The notes: generated by a model not told the origin, from the sequence alone. Numbered from the stretch's first letter, positions 11,552 through 22,066 are shown. The stretch is DNA of 64,000 nt from Dryocosmus kuriphilus (GCA_038277395.1 CM076190.1:126014197-126078196), one strand, 5' to 3'. Translations and numbers: made by a program.

Positions 11552-12010
11552 ATAAGTAAGATGGTGTGGATTGTTGACGAGTTTTAAGATGTTTAGTTAA
11601 AGGTGAAATAATTGGAAAACAGTTTTGATTACTGGTCAGCAGTATATAGTTAGTTTGAGACTGAGAGGTTTCTCAGTACAAACATTTCTAACGTTTTCAC
11701 TGTATTTCTACAGTCGTCTTCAGAGTGAAACAAAAATGGGCATAATCTGTGTGACAAAAATATTCTATATGGAGTATAGAAAGTTTCAATTTAACAGATT
11801 TGGCAAAATATTATTACCTGTATGTAGAACTGAGAGATAGTTATTAAGTTCAATAAGTGTAAAAAGTCATTATACTCGGTCTGCTGCACGAATTTATTGA
11901 TACACGAAAATTATTAAAGACATAGGACAACATATATGTTCAGAGCCGCCCAGCAGACTGAAAACGTAAAGTGGGATGCATGCTTAAGGCACAGTCCATA
12001 GGTTGGTTGA
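11552..12010 (-). mobile_element. Penelope-like terminal repeat (copy B)
   Basis: This copy joins in one piece the repeats seen separately at 1811-2060 and 3985-4300. It stops at the 'ggttggttgagc' point, where other copies continue with 'gagtcgaa'. Here the sequence switches to mariner-derived sequence. The shared GAGC suggests a deletion joined by microhomology. Confidence 0.65.
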
Positions 12011-14125
12011 GCTGGACGTGCTTTTTCTTTCTTTTTTTTTCGTAAGGGGAGAGGAAATGTATTACTGCACGACGTGTGGGGGCTTCCACGTTAGACATCT
12101 CCACGCCCGGCGCACAAAGGATCGCACAAGTGAGATCCCCAGTAAGGAGAGAGAAGAGCTGTCAGATTAGGCCTATCCACTAAAACCTCCTCCCTTTTTT
12201 CTTGGCATTGATCCCCCGGAACCGCTATTTCATTACTTAAGGGGGTGCCGTTTCCTTCGTTGTCTCCAGCGTCTTCTTCTGGCTCGTTGGCTTTTCTTCT
12301 GGCTGTTGCCGGCGGACGAGGTATCGCCAGGTTTTGGCATTCCGCCGCCTTGTGCCCCTCTTGGTAACATCTTCTGCAGCACTTGCTGCGGTCTTTGTTT
12401 GCACACTCTCGGGCAACATGTCCGACAGCGTGGCACCGTTAACACCGGCTTTCTGCGCTATGCGCCTTCACCCAGCAGTTAACCCACCCGACCTTCAGCC
12501 GAGCAGTCTTCTCCAGTTTGACAGCAGCAGCAGCATCCAGCTCAACAAAGGCTAGGATGCAGCCTCAGCTGCTCCTATTAGTGAGGTTCACCCTTGATGG
12601 GGAGCCAATCGGGTGTCCTACGGCCGCCTTCACGACTTCCTCCACTTCAGCAGCCTCCGCAGTCTCGACCAAGTTGTAAACTACGATCTGCACCCTTGGG
12701 ACGAGGTGTCGAACACACTCTACTTGTCCAAGGGCCTTCGAGATGGCATCTCCGAAGTGCTGCCGCTCCTACGCCTTGGCGCTCACCTCAATGAAGGCGT
12801 CCCCCGTCCTCGTTTTCCGGATCGCCTTGACATTCATGCCATGGTCTTCCGGTTTCACCTTCTTTTGAATGTCTTTCAGGAAATCCGCATACATCATCCC
12901 CGAAGCTGGCGTGATGGTCACGACTTCCTGGGAGATTCTTTCCCTCTTCTTCTGTCGCTTTGCAGGAATATCGTTCCTGGATGGCGCAGCGTCCCCCTCA
13001 AGCTTCTTCTCCTTCAACGCCTTCACCTTCTTGGTCTTCCTCCTCACCACCTTTGACCAGGCAACCCCATCCTGGGTCCTGGTCTTTTTCAGAGCCGGCT
13101 TCTCGGCTCCGGATCCGCTAGGCGGGTTGAGGGCTGTTCCCCTCTCCCGCTTGCGCGTCTCCGTCGCTTCCTCCGGCTTCGTCTGCGGCTCCGTCTGTGT
13201 AGAAACGAAAGCCGTCTTCGCCTTGAAGGTGGAGCTCAGGAAAGACTTTTCTTTGCGCTGCTTGCCTATCTTCTCCCGGATCAGCCTTTTAATGCTCTCC
13301 ACGTACCCCTCCGTGTAACTGTTGAGGCTTCTAAACGAGTACCCCACTGAGCGCATTGTACTTTGCGCTTTCTCTACGTAACACACTGCTTTACCTAGAT
13401 CCTCTGACATACAGAGCTTCAGCAGCTTCTTTAGGTACTCGCGTACCTCTCTGTGTTCTTCCTTCAGCTCGTCCTGGTATTTTGCGATCCACCTTTTCAT
13501 CGAAGCAGTCTCCGTCGTGTACTCCTTCCGTCCTTCTTCTTCTACCACGTCGAAGCTTTTACTGAAATCCAGCTCCTCTTCCACGTTGGTCTCCTTCCTC
13601 CCTCTCCGTTTTCCTTGTTGATTAGCCATGCTTACAGTTTCACCAGCGCATCGTGCGTGGAGGGGCAGGCCGAAATATTTGGGAACGGGTATACCATCGG
13701 AACGAAGTCATAGCCCAGTACTCTGGGGTCCAACCTTCGTTTAAAACGGTCCCAGAATACACGGACGGTCCGGACTCGCCCGGAGCACTGCAAGTTCCCA
13801 TCCCTGCAGCCACCACGCACTCCTCGATCAAGGCCAGAAGGGGCTGGCTCCAGATGCCCGTTCGCAGCTTACGCTTCAGCAGTGCAAGCTCACAGCAGCC
13901 CCCAGCCCATGCCAGTGGAAAAACCGGACATGGTTTGGAGCACTCCCAGTGGGCTGCGACCGTCACCAATCGTGTGTTTGGTCCGAGGGGCCTATTTTAT
14001 TTCAGCCCTACCCTCTGTTTCCAACGAGCATTCCTCTATCCTCCACCTGGGGATGCGCCAAGTAGGGGTAAAATCTCCCCCTCCCTCGCAGACAACTGCG
14101 GTGGTCCTTGGGAGCTGGACGTGCT
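12009..14125 (-). mobile_element. ORF1-only LINE ('half-LINE') with 14-bp target duplications
   Basis: The unit 12023-14111 is flanked by a perfect 14-bp direct repeat (gagctggacgtgct at 12009-12022 and 14112-14125). On the minus strand it starts with a GC-rich 5' untranslated region, continues into ORF1, and ends with an A-rich tail (complement of 12023-12042) right at the duplication. RT and endonuclease are absent. Because both ends and the duplication are intact, this appears to be the form that was inserted, not a copy truncated afterwards. The pattern parallels mammalian HAL1 elements. It interrupts the mariner at 14112-14515. Confidence 0.8.
12090..13629 (-). pseudogene. LINE ORF1 (gag-like) with CCHC zinc knuckles
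   Basis: Start at 13629. The first 286 residues are open: an acidic and lysine-rich N-terminal half, then a 'YADFLKDIQKKV' and 'IRKTRTGDAFIEV' segment typical of R1/I-clade ORF1 proteins. A TAG just below 12769 interrupts the frame, which continues as '...FGDAISKALGQVECVRHLVPRV'. Further degenerate codons follow. Zinc knuckles are recognisable near 12330-12440: 'CHAVGHVARECANK' and 'CCRRCYQEGHKAAEC'. ORF1 proteins bind LINE RNA in the retrotransposition particle. No ORF2 follows. Stops and at least one frame change make this copy inactive. Confidence 0.75.
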
Positions 14126-14515
14126 GAGCTGTCCAGAGCGAGATTCGTCATTGGTGTCTTCTCGACCTTCTTGGAAGAGCTTGTACCGCTTATAAACATT
14201 TTTTTTTTGCTCAAAGTAGACTCACCGTATGCCACTGTCAACAATTCGAGTGTTTTGGAGCACTTAAGTCCATTTTTTACCAAAAATTTGATGCAAGTTC
14301 TCTGATCCATTTTTTTCGACAGCAGAAAATCGAAGATCACACCAAATACTTTTAACCTTTACGCCGCTCACAAACAAGCTATAATTGTTATACACTTGAA
14401 ACTGTGCACATATGTTCAGGACAAGTGTACCAATATAAAATTTTTAAAAATTGAAGATCGAGTGTACATAGCCCGCGAAATTTGAAAAGTCACCTTACTT
14501 TTTGAACGCACCTCG
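14112..14515 (-). pseudogene. mariner transposase N-terminal fragment
   Basis: Minus-strand sequence begins with a mariner-type terminal repeat (complement of about 14489-14515, reading CGAGGTGCGTTCAAAAAGT) next to a TA. It then encodes an N-terminal HTH with 'QRTCIKFLVKNGLKCSKTLELL' broken across degenerate codons and 'AYGESTLSK' (about 14220-14325). It is cut at 14112 by the half-LINE, whose target duplication is mariner sequence. The remaining C-terminal part is not found beyond 12009, so it was probably deleted when the copy B junction formed. Confidence 0.7.
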
Positions 14516-14705
14516 TATATACAATCATTTGCATTAATTTCTTGAAATTATTCTGCATTTATTCATTTTTAGTTTGAATGCCACACTTCAGTAACCCACG
14601 TGTATGGATACATTCACTAAAACATACGCAAGAAATTGTAGGTGCCGTATGAATGGTACGCGGCGCTACTTCGTAGTTTACGCGACCGCGAATTTTTCAT
14701 TGAGT
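14516..14705. other. unassigned spacer between mariner and Penelope piece
   Basis: Short AT-rich sequence with no recognised feature. Confidence 0.4.
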
Positions 14706-15660
14706 CGACGCAGCCTGCGCCCAACAAACTGAAAACGTAAAGTGAGATGCATGCTTAAGGCACAATCCATAGGCTGATTGAGCGAGTCGAAGAACAGTAA
14801 GAGAGGTGTAACTCTCGCGCATGACGTAATAGTTAGGGTGTAGAACGAAGATACATATGTATAAAAGAGAGTGAGCCACATATTGTGACGATCGTATATC
14901 TCGGTAACAAGAGGTAATGATGAATAGATAAAGCTATTATGACAATTTGGTATGTTACAGTGAGATAAGGGGAATATCGTTTTATATTATTGAGTAGCGT
15001 AAATAAGGCTATTGTAACTAATGCTCATATTGTTAATGTCAGTTTTAAAATTGATATCATTAGTGTTTTTTACGATATAAAGCATTTCCATTATTAAGCG
15101 TTTATAATAGTGTGTTTCTTTAGCAAGGTCAGTAGCATTTTCAAAATCAAAAGAGTGTTTATGTTGAGTTGCATGTTTGGAGAGGACGGTGTTTAGTTTG
15201 TTGTTATTGCAGTCTCTAAGATGTTCTTTGATTTTTGTGTTTATGTAAAGTTTGCTCTCACCGGTATAGCACTTATTACAGTTTAAGCATGGTATTTTGT
15301 AAACAACGTTGGATGTTTTATTAGGGGAAATTGGATCTTTTTGGTTTCTAAAGCAGTTAAAAGGATCATTAACAGGTTTGAAAATGATTTTAATGTTGTG
15401 TTTAGCATATAGTTTTTAAAAAGTTCTGTAAATTTGTGGATTGTAAGGTAAGATGATGGAACGACCCACATGTAGGTTTTTGTCTAATATATTGTTATTA
15501 TTCGAAGGTGGAGTAAGTACGAGTAGTTTCATAACTCTCTTTTTAATTAGTTTGTTCATGAGATTGGTTGGAAAACCATTAATTTTAAGAGTGTGAGAAA
15601 CAATTTCTAAATTTTCTTGGTGGAAAGAAGAATATGATAATTTAATAGTACTATTCTCAT
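14706..15660 (-). mobile_element. Penelope-like element, 3' part (copy C)
   Basis: The terminal repeat (14706-15110) is homologous to 3985-4300 plus 9242-9482 and is uninterrupted at the site where the LTR element entered copy A. It is followed by coding sequence for the C-terminal part of the protein (15113-15440, separate entry) and degenerate RT sequence up to about 15660. Confidence 0.75.
15113..15440 (-). pseudogene. GIY-YIG endonuclease domain of Penelope-like element
   Basis: Minus-strand frame reads 'KIIFKPVNDPFNCFRNQ' and then 'NVVYKIPCLNCNKCYTGES', followed by an uninterrupted stretch down to 'ATDLAKETH'. 'VVYKIPC' and 'CYTG' fill the places of GIY and YIG, and the intervening cysteines match the extra zinc-binding motif of Penelope-like endonucleases. 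This nuclease nicks target DNA for retrotransposition. The domain itself has no stop, but there is a stop just upstream (near 15415), so the whole protein is not intact. Confidence 0.75.
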
Positions 15661-16689
15661 AGCTATTTCGAAATCTCTCTTACGAAGTTCTTAGACCCAC
15701 CGAAAATATTTGGTCTATTATAAGCGAATTTCGGTGAAACTAGCCGCTATTTCCAGGTTCCATGGGCTCACAGAAAATATTTACTCTACGCTTACTTAAT
15801 TTCTTTGAACCTATAGGTACGGCCTTTTTTTACTTCAAAAGTACCCAAACACCGTTTTTATTATATGAGTATTAGAAACAAACTTTTAATTTTTTTAACG
15901 AATGCTTCCGTGTGGTCAAAATTTTTTTCTAAATGTAAAGTTATAATTTGCAAAAAATTCTTATATTCCTAAAATAAGATTAGTATTAAATTTTGTTCTT
16001 AATATTTACAGTTTAAGTATTCCCAAAATTAAAAATTTTCTAAGCTTGTCAATGAAAAAAGTACTTTACAATTTAAAAGGGGCCAAATGTTTCTTTCTAA
16101 CTTCCAATTTCAAAAAATGTTACTGTCATAAAATTTTCTCAAATGTTGTTCAAGTTTTCCATTTCAATAAATCATAAACTATTTCCTTTACTTTATTAAA
16201 ATAGAGAATTTAAATAATCTATAGGGTAATTCAGGACACCTTTTTATAAAACGCAGAGGAAGGTTTTAGTTTAGTATTACTCAAAGAAATTATTTTAAAA
16301 TGATTTTTGCTTCTAATACGAAAATGATGAAAATTTTTGTTTAACCACTTTTCACTTTTATTAATAAAATCAACTGCAACTTGAAAACCTAATGCTCTAT
16401 GTTCGAGCGTTCCACTTCAAAGTTTTTCAAACACAGAAACAAATATATAAAAGATTATATTTTTTGCAAAATCATTTATACACCTAAAGAGTATTAATTA
16501 TAAAAGTTACTCAGGAAATAATCATGAAATATTATAAAAAAGTGATGTTCGAAAGATGCCTTCATGATCACTGTACACTGTGCGTTGCTCACACTTACGC
16601 ACCCATCACTCCATGTTCACGAGATCGGCGCATTCTCGCACGCACGACGTCGTGCGGGTGACATGCGTCGCTCGGTTGTTATCTGGGAG
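15661..16689. other. unassigned AT-rich sequence
   Basis: No gene, inverted repeat or tandem array recognised. A GC-richer patch at about 16580-16690 precedes the LINE fragment. Confidence 0.4.
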
Positions 16690-16880
16690 GCTCTCATTTC
16701 TGAATAGTTTGACTCCAGTTTTGTCTAGAATTGCGTTCATGATCTTCTATCAGGGAAGAACTGGGTCAAATTGATCTGGGTACCTGGCTATGATCATATT
16801 GAAGGAAATGAAGAAACGAATGCCCTGCGGCTAAAGCGGGAGCTTCACAGCCCCTGTTTGGCCCGGAACCCTAGCCAGCA
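16690..16880 (+). pseudogene. LINE RNase H fragment
   Basis: Plus-strand translation gives 'GKNWVKLIWVPGYDHIEGNE' (about 16754-16815), matching the WVPGHxGIxGNE signature in the RNase H domain of I/R1-type LINE ORF2 proteins, then 'PLFGPEP'. An in-frame stop lies upstream and frame changes follow. It breaks off near 16880. The next part of the same kind of protein reappears at 18990. Confidence 0.65.
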
Positions 16881-17064
16881 AAAATCTTCGGATTGAAAGG
16901 TATTTAAAAGCATTAGCATTTTGAATGCGTTTTAATTCTGTTTTCTGATGCGGAGAAAAGATATTCAAAAGTATTTGTTCACATTAAACTTTGCCCCGCT
17001 GAGTGCGAGACTTCATCGTACATGTTCGCATTCGAAAGTATTGAATCGCATTTAGTTCATCCGC

Positions 17065-17236
17065 ACTGAAATCAGCAGCGCAGCCAGGATTTCTTTTGGA
17101 GGGAGGGGATAAACTTTAAAAAACAAATACTAAAAATAGAATAAAATTTTCCAGTGTACTTTGACTGGGAAATTTCGGAACGATGTGGGGGGGATGTAGC
17201 CCCTAGCCACCCCCTGGCTACGCCACTGACTGAAAT
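17065..17236. mobile_element. hAT-type MITE with 8-bp target duplication
   Basis: The 156-bp element 17073-17228 has imperfect terminal inverted repeats (CAGCAGCGCAGCCAGG against CAGTGGCGTAGCCAGG, 13 of 16 identical). It is flanked by a perfect 8-bp duplication, actgaaat, at 17065-17072 and 17229-17236. Eight-base duplications are characteristic of hAT transposases. It is non-coding. Confidence 0.85.
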
Positions 17237-17549
17237 TGAAAATTATTATACTTTGGCTTAAAACGTATTGGTTCGCGATAAGTTCAGCCATTTCCAAAAA
17301 TATTTTTAAAGGGTCATTGGTGCTATTGTCGACCAAGCAGTTAGTGACCGCAAGAGTGTCAATGCCATGTGATGTGAAAGCACCAAAAAAAGGATCGATG
17401 ATGATCCAATAGATGTATTAGATACATGTTTTGCTTATAGCTACGGTGAAAAATTGTGGCTAACTTATAGCTCCGAGGATCGATTCCTATTGTGAGACAA
17501 TAATCCGAGCAATGATCCCTGCGTTACTGTTGGAATTATCCTGAACTAC

Positions 17550-17990
17550 TAACTCCTCTCATTTATTCGCATTTAAAATCATTAAAACAAATACGAACTT
17601 TCGCAATAAAAAGTTTTCCCTTCACGCACAACATTCCTATTATTCGATCGTATTCAAAAGTATTTAAAGCAATGCGAACTCTTGCATTAAAAATTTTTCA
17701 CTTGCTCAAAAACGTCGTCTTATTCTTTGGGATTCGAAAGCATTTAAACAAATGCGAGTTTCCACATTGAAAAGCTCTTACTTTACTCAGAAAGTTTGTC
17801 TCATTCTTTCGCTTTCAAACGCATTTGAATCAATGCGAACTCTCGATTTAAGAAGTTTTCATTTCGTTCAGAACTTTTCTCTCATTCGAATGCATTCGAA
17901 AGCATTAAAAGGAATGCGAAGTCTCGCATTAAGGAGCACAGAGTGCAAAACTTTTTATTCTTCGTATTCAAAAGCATTCAAGAATTAAAT
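17550..17990. repeat. degenerate tandem repeat, period about 80-90 bp
   Basis: Five or six diverged units each contain a 'TTCAAAAGCATT' type box, an 'AATGCGAACTCTCGCATTA' type box (itself a short palindrome around TGCGA) and a 'TTTTC.CTT..TTCA' box. Units start near 17560, 17645, 17732, 17813, 17891 and 17968. No coding role is apparent. Confidence 0.65.
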
Positions 17991-18282
17991 GTTATACACG
18001 AAGTATCGCATTTAAAAGTTTTGGGCCAAACTCCAGTGCGAAACTTACACATAGCAGAATTCACTGAAACAAATCGTGAATACGAAACAATACTTTTGAA
18101 TTTTACGTCTTTTGCTGGGTATTGTAGTGTCTCGTACGCTTCGGTAAAAAGAGCTATTTAAAACTGGCTCTTGGAGGAACATGCGAAATATTGGAGGGAT
18201 ACCGAAAAAATGGTTCACTCAAGAAAATATATTACTAATATGCATATCCCTATTAGGTCACACTTCAGTAGAATCACATAAC

Positions 18283-18772
18283 GGTTACACAGGGTGAAAT
18301 TCACCCAAGCTCCGTAAAAAGTGATATGCTGCTTCAACAATGAGTTCTAAAAATCTACAAAAAATATCTACGTATTGTTTAAGGATCGCGGAATAAGATC
18401 TCGTGGTTTTCCTAACCAAAATTAATTTTTAAAATATTTTAATTGTTTAAAAATCGGCAAATTTAAGGTGATGAGAAAGTCATACATTTTACGGAAAAAA
18501 TTATGTTTTTTTACGGAGTTTACTTCGAGCAAAAAACACTATGAAAATCTTTTCCTGAAACACTAGGTTTTAACAAAAAAATCATTCCAATACTGCCCGC
18601 TCAAAAAAACATATTTATTTTGAAGTTTGAAGGAGCCAAAAATATCGAAAAGAAAGATCTTTATTTCGCATGTAGAATTAAAATGAATGAAATAATAATG
18701 ATTGTAAACACAAGAATATCATTAAAAAGAATGGAAAATGTTGTGGGTGAATTTTACCCACGGTGACCAATT
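18283..18772. mobile_element. inverted-repeat element (MITE candidate)
   Basis: 'ggttacacagggtgaaattc' at 18283 is mirrored by 'aattttacccacggtgacc' ending at 18772, giving terminal inverted repeats of about 28 bp around 430 bp of AT-rich, non-coding sequence. No target duplication is certain. Confidence 0.5.
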
Positions 18773-18989
18773 AGAGAAATGAAACAGGAGGATTAAAGAA
18801 GGTACAGTAAAGGTACGATAAGTTTCTTACTTTGGGGCTGTAGGGGCATTAAATTCCAGGAAATTGCGACTTACTAAATGCCCCTTCTCGTAGAGGTTAT
18901 TCTACTGCGCATGTGCACGCGCAGCTGCAATTGGCACGCGCAGGCGCAGTATGTGATCGTATATTAACAGTGCGAGCTTCAAATTACTG

Positions 18990-19322
18990 TGCGTGAAAGT
19001 AGATGCAACAACGTCATAAGGGGAATGGAGACTTATTGAACTGCGACTTACAGGACTTATACTGTAGTAGTAGAAGTTCTACGGACCATTGCCGTTTAAG
19101 AAGACACTTAACCAACATGAGGACTAGAAACGACCCACGTTGTCGAGAGTGTAATTTTCGTAAGGAGACAGCTCATCACATTCTTTTTGTATGTGATGCA
19201 CTAACATGCCTCAGGTTTAATTATCTGGAGGATTATTTTCTCGAACCAGAGGATTTCCTGAGCATATCCTGTGGATTAGTTTACGCCTTTATGGCAAAGA
19301 CTAATCTTATGGGCGATGGCTA
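18990..19322 (+). pseudogene. LINE ORF2 C-terminal fragment
   Basis: The plus-strand frame 19003-19323 contains 'HCRLRRHLTNM' and a Cys/His cluster 'CRECNFRKETAHHILFVCDAL'. That is the C-terminal zinc-finger-like region of I/R1-type LINE polyproteins after RNase H. It probably belongs with 16690-16880. The two pieces are separated by 2.1 kb that contains the hAT MITE, the tandem repeat and an inverted-repeat element. Confidence 0.7.
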
Positions 19323-19340
19323 ACGATATGGGCATAGTAA

Positions 19341-19692
19341 AATAGGTTTTATTCAAAACCACCACGTTACGAGACTGTAACACCCCCTAAAAAATGGGCG
19401 TTATGTAGCCCCTTACCGAATGGTGACAGGTAATTTGTTCTAAAAGCGCCACACTGACAGGTAATTTGTTCTAAAAGCGCCACACTGACAGGTAATTAGT
19501 TCTCCAAACCGCCACTGCATAACGCACAATCCTTTCTCTGATATTATTTTACACTCACGTAGGAAAAAATTACCAAACCTGATGGCGCCACTAAATAGGG
19601 CGTTTTTCCACCTTTTCGATAAGGGGCCATACAACGCCCATTTTTCAGACGGCCCTACAGTCTCGTAACATGCTAGTTTCGAATAAAATATC
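19341..19692. mobile_element. MITE with about 80-bp inverted repeats and internal 31-bp tandem repeat
   Basis: The outer 80 bp at each end are inverted copies at roughly 80% identity. Shared blocks include GTTACGAGACTGTA (19366 onwards; complement ends at 19669) and AAAAATGGGCGTT. Inside lie two and a partial third copy of a 31-bp unit starting 'tgacaggtaattt' at 19425, 19456 and 19487. It is non-coding. The exact ends and target duplication are unclear. Confidence 0.7.
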
Positions 19693-20266
19693 GTACATCA
19701 CTTGTCAAATTAGCCACGTCGTTACATGCACATCTCAATGTTTGCACGCGGCGCGCGTGGTTGTACAACGAGCCCTGTAAATGTCGATTAGATGACCGAT
19801 TTGATAGTTCGATTTATTAGATTGAAAGCGAACAAAAGTACATAACAAGAGATGTTTTATATATCGAAGACAGATTGCGTTTGATTAATACTAACTAAGA
19901 ATTTCAAAAGAATCATTCAAAATTATATACATTATTAGTGCATTATTAATCAAACCCTCGAGTTGATTTGTGAAAGATTTTTATCGCTGTTATGTTACTT
20001 GCCTGTTTATTAAATAAAGAATCCAATGTATGTTTTATAAATAAAGAATCAAATGTATGTTTTATAATGACCTTTTTGCTACGAGAGATTGTTTTTAATT
20101 TGCATACCATGAATTTTATTATTTTTAATTGGGAATGTTGCCTGAAGGGCGCCAGTGAGGTCATCCAGAAAAACTACCAAACTTTTAATTTAGCTTTTAC
20201 CCCATAATTTAAGATTTCCCGAAGCCAGGCCCACTTTCGCGATAGAGGGGAGGAGTAGGGAGTAAC
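19693..20266. other. unassigned sequence with a short duplication
   Basis: Mostly AT-rich. 'aataaagaatc.aatgtatg' is duplicated at 20014-20067 with a period of 27 bp. No gene seen. Confidence 0.4.
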
Positions 20267-20686
20267 GCTGTTGAGGGTGAAATTATAAGCACTGATCACT
20301 TTACTTTTACACTTCAAGAAATACGGATTTATTTAATATACACTTCGTTAAGTTCGGAGTGTGTTGGGGACTCTGAGGTCCCGACTAGTAGGCAACAATT
20401 ATTCGGTTACGGACGACTGACGCGTCCCCGGCAGCCATTATTTACAGAAAGCCTGAAGGGCGAATCGCAAGAGAGATTATTAGTTATCACTGTGACCCAC
20501 CTGGCAGTCGTCGGCGACCCCGAAGTCCTCGTCCAACCATTATTCTGTAATTTTACGTTCTTTAATCTGGGATAATTACTCTGTAAGGTACTCTCTCGCC
20601 AGTCAAGTCACCAACTGAGAAATTGACAGCCCTAGCCCATATCCCGTTCGCCAAGAGCTAGCCTTATGCATCGCCCCAACTTTTTA
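20267..20686 (-). other. possible LTR fragment
   Basis: Read on the minus strand the block ends with an AATAAA-containing segment and then CACCCTCAACA, as an LTR 3' end would. No partner LTR, polyprotein or duplication was found. Weak call. Confidence 0.25.
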
Positions 20687-22066
20687 TGTTTCCTCAGCAT
20701 CCGAAGGGGTATCGTAGTCATTGTAGTTCAAATAAATCGAATAGGTGGCGCTCCGATCATGTAGTCCGGTTTTTGCATTGTTATGTATAGAGAAAATACT
20801 AAAATTCATTAAGAACTTGATAGTTTTTATGAATATAAAAGGAAGAACATAGTTTTCAGTAACAATACGAGTAGCTGTAATTATTAATCCAAAACAATTA
20901 ATGAAAACATGTAATTTAATATTAGGAAAATTGAGTATAAAGATGAGTATTTTGAAAACATTTTGAATTGTACTAATTGTACTTATATGACTTATATATA
21001 GGATATATAGTGTTTCGAACAGATCGTTCGGGTCGTTCTGTTTTTGAATTGTTATGTAGGTTATGTATTGGCGGTATTGGCAAAAATGGTAAATATCCTA
21101 GCCGAGTGACTTATTTATTGTGTTAAAAGGGTTAAAAGTTTGTTGCGAAATCATGGGATTAAGGTGTGTACCTCCAGGCTGTACTTTAGGTTATGACAGC
21201 AATTCGGAAAAGTGTCATTTTTTTCTTGTGCCAAAAGATCCCAAAGAAATTAAACGGTGCCAACATGCTATACGGAGAGATGACATTATTTTGCGATATA
21301 GACATGCAGTTTGTGAAAATGTTATGTCCATGATATGTTAATTTCGTTTCTTATTATTTTTTTATATTTATTTTGTTTACCTACATTATTTTCATTAATT
21401 GGAATCAACTATTAAGAAAAAAAAATTGCTTTTTGGAAAAAAATCGAACTTTTTGTTTCAAAAGCTCAGTATCTTGCTGAAAATGCAATATTTTTACTTG
21501 TAAATAATTGCAAATTATTTTGATGCAATTTTTAAAATAATTAATTAATATACAATTTATTATAAAAATAATTATATATATAAACATATATATTTTTTGG
21601 ATAGAGGAAATGTTTAGATGCATTAATAAAAAAGTAGATTATAAGGCTAATTATTAATGTTTAAATATTATCATTACTACTATTAATTAAATAATATTAT
21701 CAATCAATGTTTGGAATTTGTAACAATTACATTTGTTTATAAAATAATTAATTATATTAACAGAATAAACAATAGAAAAATATAAATACACAATTAAAAA
21801 TGTTTTTAAAATACTCATCTTTATATTCAATTTTCCTAATATTAAATTACATGTTTTCATGAATTGTCTGGGATTAATAATTGCAGATACTCTTATTGTT
21901 ACTGAAAACTATGTTCTTCCTTTTATATTCATAAAAACTATGAAGTTTTTAATGAATTTTAGTATTTTTTCTATACAATAACAATGCACTAACCGGACTA
22001 CCTGATCGGAGCGCCACCTATTGGATTTATTTAAACTACGATGCCCTTCCGGATGCTAAGGAAACA
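20687..22066. mobile_element. P-like DNA transposon with about 280-bp inverted arms
   Basis: Left arm about 20687-20970 and right arm about 21795-22066 are inverted copies with roughly 90% identity, including the block ATAGGTGGCGCTCCGATCA. The arms enclose 820 bp containing a THAP-domain remnant (separate entry). THAP zinc fingers are the DNA-binding domain of P-element transposases, so a non-autonomous P-superfamily derivative is the best reading. Similarity between the arms may continue about 30 bp outward. I could not fix the 8-bp duplication expected for P elements. Confidence 0.7.
21120..21341 (+). pseudogene. THAP-domain remnant of P-like transposase
   Basis: 73-codon open frame. From the second Met the sequence reads 'MGLRCVPPGCTLGYDS', then 'EKCHFFLVPKDPKEIKRCQH'. 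C-x4-C, FF..P and the 'VCE' near the end are THAP-type. The invariant Trp is replaced by Cys in 'KRCQH', and the final Cys-x2-His-Phe is not present ('VCENVMSMIC'). It could not fold as a normal C2CH finger. The catalytic part of the transposase is missing. Confidence 0.65.

Noticed and set aside
12334..13318. Plus-strand open frames opposite the LINE ORF1
   Set aside because: Shadows of the GC-rich ORF1 on the other strand; the minus frame has zinc knuckles and ORF1 motifs.
14750..14800. Hammerhead ribozyme in the Penelope terminal repeat
   Set aside because: Penelope terminal repeats can hold hammerheads, and 'ctgattgagcgagtcgaa' looks vaguely like a core, but it has an extra base and no convincing stems. 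A covariance search would decide.
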